DNA of 64,000 nucleotides from positions 558,001 to 622,000 of the forward strand of contig JAMAHW010000002.1 of NCBI GenBank assembly GCA_023627715.1, in the 5' to 3' direction. The notes beneath the pieces are model-generated. The model ran no database searches, was not told the DNA's origin, and worked only from the letters and a program-made list of their open reading frames with translations. This DNA is from Periconia sp. R9002 (Eukaryota > Ascomycota > Dothideomycetes > Pleosporales > Periconiaceae). Shown one piece after another: positions 56,782 through 64,000 of this stretch (positions are counted from its first letter, which is position 1; each line of letters starts with the position of its first letter). The translations under genes and the position numbers were made by a program.

Positions 56782-57605
56782 ATGTCTTCAACAGGAGGAG
56801 GTTGGGCACAACTGCGCCAACAGGCGCGCTCGCTCGAAACCCAGGTGCGCCGGACTTAAACCGGTCGATATATACAACTGGCTAACAATAGATGGGATGG
56901 ATTGCAGACAGAAACTCTGTTCCATACGTATTCACAATACGCATCCACGCCGAATATTCCTATTAAACCTTCGGACGAAGAACTGCGTACAGAAACACAG
57001 CTTCAGGATGTCCTCTCAAAGGTAGACACATCCTAACGGACCCCTCGAGTCCTCACAGTCCCACGAGTGGAACACAGGCTAACACCACCTCTCAGAGAGA
57101 GACTCTCGTCGGCCAACTCTCGCGCCTCCTCGACTCCGAATCCACACACTCGTCCTCTGCCGTAAAGCAAAACAACCTTGCGCGACACCGCGAAATCCTC
57201 TCCGACCACCGCCGCGAGCTCGCCCGCCTGAAATCCACAATAACGGATGCCCGCAACAAAGCGAACCTCCTCTCCAACGTGCGTTCCGATATTGATGCGT
57301 ACCGCTCCTCCGCCGCGAACCCGAACACATCTGAAGCAGAATACTTCCTCGACGAGCGCAGCCGCATCGATAACTCGCATAACATGGCCGACAGCGTGTT
57401 AAGCCAGGCATATGCGGTGAATGATAGTTTCAGAGTGCAGAGAGAGACGTTGTCCAATGTGCAGAGGAGGCTCGCGGGTGCGGCAAGCCAGGTTCCTGGA
57501 ATCAATGGGTTGATTGGGAGAATTGGGTCCAAGAAGAGGAGGGACGGAATTATACTGGGGAGTTTCATTGCGTTTTGTTTCTTAATGTTGCTTTGGTTCC
57601 GCTGA
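56782..57605 (+). CDS. GOS1: Golgi Qb-SNARE Gos1
   Basis: A 228-aa tail-anchored SNARE from exons 56782-56844, 56908-57021 and 57096-57605, all phase 0. The N-terminal helix starts SSTGGGWAQLRQQARSLETQ and continues TETLFHTYSQYAS. The SNARE motif lies at about residues 140-200 (SHNMADSVLSQAYAVNDSF, then QRRLAGAASQVPGINGLI). It ends with a basic IGSKKRRDGII and a membrane anchor (LGSFIAFCFLMLLWF). This is the GS28/Gos1 pattern. It acts in intra-Golgi and endosome-to-Golgi fusion. Yeast Gos1 is 223 aa. Confidence 0.94.
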
Positions 57606-57825
57606 GCGTGACAACATGGGCAATGGTTGGTTTGGCGTTATGGAGCAGCTAGGATATCCATGATTACGATTCTTTTGGATTTGGCTGTTTTGCTATGCGG
57701 TGGGGAACTTTTTTGCATGTTCCGCTGTTATGTTGTACAACTATTGTTACATACCGTCTATGGTCGCGGGTATTTGGTATCCTGTCTTTCCCCGACAGTC
57801 GCCTTCAAGACTCCTCTCCCTCTGT

Positions 57826-58899
57826 CTACTTGAAAACAACAGGTACTGGAACAGGCGAAGACTTGTCTTCCACCGGATCCTTTTCCTTCCTATCCGCACC
57901 CTCCGTTGGCGACTCCACCTTCGTCTTTATCTGCCCACCATTCTCCTCCACCAACCGCACAAACCCCTTATTCAACTCCTCTTTCTCCGTCCCCTCCGCA
58001 TCCCCACTCCCCGCCCACCGAATCTTACAATCCTTATCCAAAAGATACACATACCCCACCCTCCCATTCAACAACCCAATCGACTCCCTGATCTTCTCCG
58101 TAACCCCCTTCCTAACCACAAAATACTTCCCCCACTCGTCCCTCGTCCGCTTCGCCCTCAAACTATACCGAAACATGCCAATGATCCACGCCTTGAGCGC
58201 ATTCTCCTCGATATTCACATCCACCATTTGCGCCTGGTCGCCCGCGCTCGCCAGCAGCGCCCGCAGAGCCGGGTTCTCGGCCTTGCCCGTAAACGTCTGG
58301 ACCTGCGCGGCGCCCCACTCGGAACTATACACATTCACGACGCTGACCTTGCCCTGCAGCACATTGGTCGTATCCTGTATGGTCCCCTCGAGCGTGATGC
58401 CCTGGAAGTTGGGGAAGAAGAGCGCGGCCTCCTTCTTGAAGATGCGCGGGTTCGCCATGAACGTCTTGCCGCCGCGGTACTTGCGGATGTTTTTGAAGTC
58501 GCGGAAGTAGTTGGTGCCCCATTTCTCGACCAGGTCCATGCGCTTGGCGAGGTTGCGCTCCGAGCGCGTCATGTTTTTGTATTCTTTGGTTCGCGTGGGT
58601 TCGGCGCCTGTGTTTTGCCCTGCTTGGGGTGGCGTTGGGAAGCCGATTGGGCGGCCGAGGGGTTTGGGGACGAAGGTTTCTTCTTCTTCTTTTGCGGTGC
58701 CATTTTTGGGCGTGGGGGAGGGAGGTGGTTGCGGTTTTTGCGAAGGTTGAGGTGATGCGAGGCGGAGGGGGGTTGCGGAGGTGAAGGGTCGGAGGAGCGT
58801 TGCGCGGGAGCTGTGGAACGTTGGTTGGTGTGTTCGTGATGGTGATGCGGAATTGAGGAGTGCTCGCCGCAGGGACGACGATATCCGGGGTTGGAGCAT
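57826..58899 (-). CDS. ATP10: Mitochondrial ATP synthase assembly factor Atp10
   Basis: A 357-aa intronless protein of the ATP10 family (PF05176), needed to assemble Atp6 into the F0 sector. The start at 58899 (MLQPRISSSLRRALLNSAS) gives a basic, Ser-rich mitochondrial presequence; an upstream in-frame ATG at 58956 adds 19 poorly suited residues. The conserved part includes LVEKWGTNYFRDFKNIRKYRG, FKKEAALFFPNFQG, VSVVNVYSSEWGAAQ, VDVNIEENALKAWIIGMF and NGRVGYVYLLDKDCKIRWAGS. The tail is Pro/Glu-rich. It converges with GOS1, with stops about 220 bp apart. Confidence 0.93.
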   Translation of the reverse strand: MLQPRISSSLRRALLNSASPSRTHQPTFHSSRATLLRPFTSATPLRLASPQPSQKPQPPPSPTPKNGTAKEEEETFVPKPLGRPIGFPTPPQAGQNTGAEPTRTKEYKNMTRSERNLAKRMDLVEKWGTNYFRDFKNIRKYRGGKTFMANPRIFKKEAALFFPNFQGITLEGTIQDTTNVLQGKVSVVNVYSSEWGAAQVQTFTGKAENPALRALLASAGDQAQMVDVNIEENALKAWIIGMFRYSLRAKRTRDEWGKYFVVRKGVTEKIRESIGLLNGRVGYVYLLDKDCKIRWAGSGDAEGTEKEELNKGFVRLVEENGGQIKTKVESPTEGADRKEKDPVEDKSSPVPVPVVFK

Positions 58900-59471
58900 G
58901 GTGTGGTGATGTTGAAGTTTTTGGGACTTGGGATGGTTTGGGGTTTGATGATGCACCGGAAATATGTTGTATGGTTGGCTTGGCGCTAGCGCTTCGTATG
59001 GAAGAGAGTGATGAAATTCAAACGCACCTTTAGGTGTAAAAATGCGTTAGTTGATGAGGACATTGTGACAAATGCTTTTGAATACTAATTTTGTCATTAT
59101 TGCTTAGAATGTGTCAAACAAATTTGAACTTCGGTTGACTCTTTGATGTCTTTACAGTACAGTATTGGAAATATGTAAACTCTCTAAGGCGGTATAAAAA
59201 CCCACTCCCCAAATTATCGCTCTATAATATTTCCAATCTACTAGAGAAAGAGATCACTGTTCTCTCTGAACGACATCCTCTTATGTGGCAGATTCAAAAT
59301 TGATTAGACCATCGATCTCTATCAAATTATGGCAGCTGGGAACATCCAACACTTACTCAAACTTTATGTTTGTATTCCACTAATCTTCAATATTTACGAT
59401 GGGTATAGTTCGGTACACTCACATTCAATGGTCTCCACATGATCTCCACAAACTCTATGGTCTGCATTTTG
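58900..59471. other. ATP10 promoter and acyl-CoA dehydrogenase 3' flank
   Basis: 570 AT-rich bases without a supported gene. Confidence 0.45.
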
Positions 59472-60936
59472 TTACAGCTTCGAGGATCCTTTCGGGCGCT
59501 CCATAGCCTTAGTCTTAGCTTTGAAATTCTTCACCAGCTGTCTAACACCGAGATCCAGCAGCACATCTTCTGATCCTCCGGGAATACGTATACCAGGCGT
59601 CTCACGGTAGATTCCTAATACAGTCAGTCAGTCAACCTAGTCCAACAACTAACCACCCAAGAGCTTCTCGGCACTTACGTTCAATTAATTCACCCTGCCC
59701 ACTCTTCGTATACCCATTCCCCCCAAAGAGCAACTGCGCCGTCTGCGCGCATTCGTTCAACACAATTCCAGCTTGTGCCTTCACCATCGCCGTCAAACCC
59801 CCTAACTCCACATCCGCAACATCCTTAGGTAGCTTGGTCATTTGATACACGAACTGCTCGACCCACGCCCACTGGCTTTCCAACAACGCACCAGCTTTTG
59901 CTAGACGGTGTCTCACCACGGGCTGCTCGACTAGAGGTTTACCGAATGCCTCGCGCTTCATCACGTACTCGACCGCCGCAGCGAGGGCTACACGGGCTGT
60001 CCTTGTCGCACCGCTGGCTATAGTCAGACGCTCGTGGTTGAAGTTGGTCATTATGTATTTCATCCCCATGCCTTCCTGACCGATGAGATTCTCAACCGGA
60101 ACTTTAACGTCGTCGAGCTCGATGAACGTAGTACCGGCAGAAACCTGCCCGCCGACTTTGAGTCGTCGCATGCTGACGCCTGGATACCCTTTCAACGGAA
60201 CAACCAGCATACTGAGCCCGGTTGGACCCGGTCCACCTGTCCGTACGGCCATGGCAGAGTTATCCGACCAGATGCCGTTGGTGATCCATTTCTTAGTGCC
60301 GTTGACAATGTAGTGTTTCCCGTCTGCGGTTTTGGTCGCGGTCGTGGTGATGTTGGCTACGTCGGAGCCGGCTTCGGGTTCGGTGATGGCGATGCAGGTG
60401 CGTTTGTTGCCGAGGAGGAGGTCGGGTAGGAAGCGTTCTTGAAGCTGTTGGTTGCCGAACTTGATCATAGGTGGGACGCCGAAGGCCATTCCCGTCGTCA
60501 TGCTTCCCCCGGGTCCGGCGAGACCTGTGCGTGCCATCTGTATGTTGTTGATTGTCAGTTACTATGATTTCTCATTCCATCGTTTCTTGTAGCGACATCG
60601 ACATACCTCGTCGTTGTATATCAAACTATGCAGATAGTCGAACTCCTCCACCTTGACCACGCCTAACAGCTCGTGTATCCCCACTTTCTTCAACCAGACT
60701 ACCGGCAACGGCGCGGGAAGACTGGGGATCAGCATTCCAGCTTTGGAGAATGTACTGAAGACATGTTCCGGAACTGTTTCCTCGGTATCCCATTGTAGCG
60801 CATTATCCAGAAGATGTTCCGCTACAAAAGCCCGACACGCTTTCTGCCATCGTAGGTGCGACTCGCTGTAGTATGGAGAAGGAAGTCCGGCAATGTAGGG
60901 TGGTTCGGAGAAGGGTATTATGGGAGTGGTGCTCAT
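59472..60936 (-). CDS. Acyl-CoA dehydrogenase family protein
   Basis: A 443-aa flavoprotein from three exons on the minus strand: 60936-60607, 60537-59679 and 59614-59472. The N-domain includes PYYSESHLRWQKACRAFV and HVFSTFSKAGMLIPSLP. The FAD/substrate region has TCIAITEPEAGSDVANI, HYIVNGTKKWITNG and GQEGMGMKYIMTNFNHERL. The C-domain has YVMKREAFGKPLVEQPVVR, LLFGGNGYTKSGQGELIERI and TPGIRIPGGSEDVLLDLG. These are all standard acyl-CoA dehydrogenase signatures. No mitochondrial presequence or C-terminal SKL is evident (it ends SSKL, not a clean PTS1). Beta-oxidation or branched-acyl substrates are possible. Confidence 0.93.
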
Positions 60937-61873
60937 TGTGGAGGGTGGAAGCTTAGAGCTACTTGACCGAGGTGTCGCGATGTGTGTTGTACACGGATGA
61001 GCTAGGTCGCTGTTTGGATTTGAGGGTCTGCTGGATTGAGGGTTATGAATGAGCAAGGAACGCTCATTTGAATTGAATCGTTTACATGGCGCAGTCTATG
61101 TTCCCCCGTCTTACCTCCTTTCGGTGGGGAGAATCTGGGGTTCGCGGGGATCAGTTGGAGACTTACCGAGGTACCCTGAAAGTTATCTCGTACCCATGTC
61201 ATTGCATCTTTGCCATTTGTGAATCTGAAGGTTCAATTCAAGACGTTCTACTTCTAGATCTTTTTTTTAACAGCTTTTACAGTTACATTGGCTTAGAGTA
61301 ATGTTTCTACAATGATAGAGTTTAAACTCATAAAGTGGTATTGATTGTGTACACAAAGTCCCTAATGCATAGAACAAAAGTATGTATCATGAACCGCAGA
61401 ATGGTTGATGACAGTCATTCAACATTTTCCATGAACACCCGAATTATTTCCAATAAGCAGATCTCAGTGTGCTCGGTGTCTCGTAGCATATATTTGCTGC
61501 AAAATGAAAAGCCAAGCCTTGAATGTAATGCATTGTTTTGACTCGTGAACTCGAGTCAGTCACAAATAACTGGTAGATACCCGAGTCAACTTTTCTGTGC
61601 ATGAATTTGAGTACATGCGTGCCGAGGACAATTCACTCTAATGTCTACATATAGACATGTTTTATCCTGATCTACAATAGTATTGTCAGTCCGCTCATGG
61701 CGGATATCTGCTCAATGCAAGAACCGGCAAGCTTCAAAGATTCTCAGTACCATTGTCACATATCAACACTCCACACCATACCTCCTTAGTGTTCCTTTTC
61801 CTGCTGTAACCTTCATTCCAATTCTGTGAACGTCAGTTTCTACTCACACACATGAAAACACTTTGTGATAAGC
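60937..61873. other. Spacer between acyl-CoA dehydrogenase and IML2
   Basis: 940 bp with the dehydrogenase promoter and IML2 3' flank. Reading frames are short and unsupported. Confidence 0.45.
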
Positions 61874-64000
61874 TTACCTAGCATCCAAATCGTAGCTCTC
61901 CCACCCACTGACCTCAACAAGCCATTTCTTACATTCTTCCAGCATCTCTGGGTGCTGCTCCGGCTTTCCGTCCACATCCGCTTCTTTCCAAACGCAAGCC
62001 GCCATCTCGTACCTCGCAATCGGCGCGGTCCACGAGTCTAGGTTGTGACCCTTGAAAAGCTGCTTGTCCACAGCAATGATCTCGTTCTGGAGTATATCCT
62101 TGGCTGCCTGAGACTCCCCTTTACTCCTCATAACTGCGGCTCTGAGGACGGCAAGAATAGCCTTCTCATCTAGACTCTCTTTATCCCAATGCGGGTTCGA
62201 TGCGCTTTCGCTCCACGCGAGGTTTGCGAGTGATTGGTCGAGGTGTTCGTGTCGCATGCGTTTGAACCCGTTCCAGAAATATATCATTTCTTCGATAGGA
62301 CTGACACCTATTGCATCGATCATATCACAGGACCACTCTTTGGCGCGGTCGTTCCATTTAGCGAGCTTACGATTCACGAAGACATCGAACGGAAGTTGGC
62401 GCGCCATGAAACGTTTCTTGCCTGTATTGGGTGCCACTTTCTCGAAGTACTGCATAGCCTTGGTCTTGTAAACTCCTGCGGCGTCTGGATTATTGTCTTT
62501 GGCTTTTCGATAAAGCTCCACGTAAGAAGCAGCGCAAATGTAATAGTATAGACCGTGGCTCCAGTTGTTCAGCGTGATGCACTTGAGGAAAGACTTTGCT
62601 GTCTCCTCGTACTCGTGCAAGTACATGGTGTTGAGACTTCTCTCGAACCAGCCCAGAGCTTCGAGTTGCTTGAGTGGCGTTTCGCCAGCTTGCGCCATGA
62701 ACTCCACGGCTTTTTCAAGTTGTTTCTCCTCGGCAAAAGAACGAGCTTCCTCCAATAACCAGAGATGGCTGTTTGGATATCTTTTTCGCATTTCTGCGAG
62801 CAACAAGCGGCAGCGTTCCTTAGGGTACGAGCCTTCACCAGATCGAGGGATGATATCGCAAAATCCAGTCATACCATTGTAGTAGCCGAAAATGACAAGG
62901 CCAGCCATCGCGCCGTGGATGTTGTGAAACTTAGTTGCTTGCCAGAGCATTTGAATTCCACGTTCCCGGTCACCTTTGAAACCGACAATTTTGAGTAGCG
63001 TGGCGAATGCTGGTGGGACCAGAGAGATGATAAGCAGCAAGATGCCGAAGCAGAAGTTCGAACCAGATATTATAAACGTGTCAATCGGGTGATTACCGTA
63101 TACTGAAATGTCCTCACCATCTTTAACGGTGTCGGTCAACGTTAGTGCATCAAAATCGTCCACCACATTTGGCACTGACGTAGCTGGCTGTGTATCTTTA
63201 GATGGCAGATCTGGTGCTGAGCTTGAACTTATTTGAACGTTCTTTTTCGTGTTGTCCATGTTCACAGATCCTCCTTTGTCCGCTGGTAAGTCAAGGTGGC
63301 CCATGTACTCCATCGGTGTCTCTACTTGATGATCCTCATCCGCGTCCACGAAATCGAAGTCATCATCGTCGTCATCTCCATCCTGTGCAGATTCGTTTTT
63401 CTTTTCTGCCTCCGGCTGCAGGGCTGCAGTAGCTTCCTTCTTGGGCGCCGAAGGTTTCGGTACCGGCGACTCTGTGCTCTTTCCGGAAGCTCTGGAGAAG
63501 GGTCTCGATGCTTCTCCTGAACTAGTTGAACCCAAACTGCTTGTACTCCTCGTTTGCAGGAATTTCTTCTCTGCATCCATGATTCCTTCAAGGGTCAAAT
63601 ACGCTTTTCTCAGTTTGTAAAAGCTCTTGACAGCTTCGGTCAAACTCTCGTTCAAGACACCCACTATCGCACTCATCAATTGAGCCTCTGCCAGAGTAAC
63701 AGCATACTCCGTGCCAGGAGGGTATATCGGCGAATTGTATGCGCCAGGGTTTCGATGTGCACGACGTTGGCTATCATAGGCCTTGTCCTCGGTGTTAGAG
63801 AGAATGGTAGACGCTGTAGGGATGGTCAGATTTGACAACGCCACTAAAGCGAGCTCGATCGATGGTAGTCGTACCTTCGCGCATGACTTCTTGTTCGAAA
63901 CCTAGAGTGGCTCGAATAAAGATACAGACTCCTTTGCCCAACTAGAATACGTGAGCTGAGCGTTACGCGGGCCGGCACATCCGGATTTTGCACACCTGGT
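61874..64000 (-). CDS. IML2: IML2-like TPR protein (5' end cut by window)
   Basis: Partial gene of the IML2/TTC39 family (PF10300). Yeast Iml2 is needed to clear inclusion bodies through lipid droplets. Visible exons on the minus strand are 64000-63996 (edge), 63941-63875 and 63813-61874, about 670 aa; the start lies outside. The first parts read LGKGVCIFIRATLGFEQEVMRE, joining ASTILSNTEDKAYDSQRRAH. Later landmarks: LAEAQLMSAIVGVLNESLTE, FYKLRKAYLTLEGI, an acidic Asp-rich linker, FCFGILLLIISLVPPAF, TKFHNIHGAMAGLVIFGYYN and TPR-like helices to the C-terminus. The frame also opens at a GTG (63844), but the splice at 63813 gives the conserved join, so that GTG is intronic. Confidence 0.92.

Noticed and set aside
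57695..58755. Long + strand frames opposite ATP10
   Set aside because: Shadows of the ATP10 coding strand; repetitive Ser/Pro/Arg composition and no domain.
63842..63844. GTG start for IML2
   Set aside because: The position falls inside an intron; the splice at 63813 restores the conserved sequence from the upstream exon.
1..64000. CRISPR arrays, bacterial operons, integrated virus or intact retrotransposon
   Set aside because: No regularly spaced repeats, and no reverse transcriptase, integrase, transposase or capsid signature was seen.

Overview
This window is nuclear DNA from a filamentous ascomycete. Many genes carry short introns of about 50-60 nt with GT...AG ends and CTAAC/CTGAC-like branch sites. 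Fungal-type families are present (Zn2Cys6 factor, DUF3292-like protein, IML2, ATP10, fungal acid phosphatase, FRE-type ferric reductase), and a lone 5S rRNA gene lies among protein genes. The ricin-lectin and ToxD-like families and the small-secreted-protein repertoire point to Dothideomycetes, probably Pleosporales; species is not claimed.

Layout. 0.5-3 kb: ORC6 and a KIN17/RTS2 homologue. 3-5.7 kb: gene-poor, with a tRNA-like relic and a MITE-like hairpin. 5.7-11.3 kb: an accessory block with a secreted cyanophycinase-like (S51) hydrolase, then three tandem paralogous small secreted cysteine proteins on the + strand. 11.6-18.6 kb: a five-exon DUF3292/GRAMD4-like membrane protein, an NTF2-like protein, a Ser/Thr-rich single-pass membrane protein whose frame is broken, and a four-exon secreted acid phosphatase. 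18.6-20.8 kb: gene-poor, with a 5S rRNA gene, homopolymer tracts, direct repeats and a 10-N gap. 20.8-28 kb: three redox genes on the + strand (ferric reductase, ToxD-like MDR enzyme, SDR). 28.7-33.7 kb: endopolyphosphatase PPN1 and a Zn2Cys6 regulator. 34.9-43.5 kb: CHD1 and RLI1/ABCE1, divergent over a shared promoter. 43.5-46.2 kb: low-complexity, strand-skewed spacer. 46.2-64 kb: mainly housekeeping genes (mitochondrial PPR protein, ERG8, RPL35, GOS1, ATP10, acyl-CoA dehydrogenase, IML2 cut by the window end), with one ricin-B-lectin membrane protein inserted.

The right half is core cell biology (chromatin, translation, isoprenoids, Golgi SNARE, mitochondrial assembly). The left and middle are accessory. 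The most interesting items are the secreted trio at 8.46-11.24 kb, which shares a phase-2 intron after a C-x-C-x-F-Y motif and shows paired loss of two cysteines in the middle member, and a 4-nt micro-exon that completes the zinc cluster of the transcription factor. Exon coordinates were derived by reading splice sites and checking phase by hand; there is no transcript evidence.
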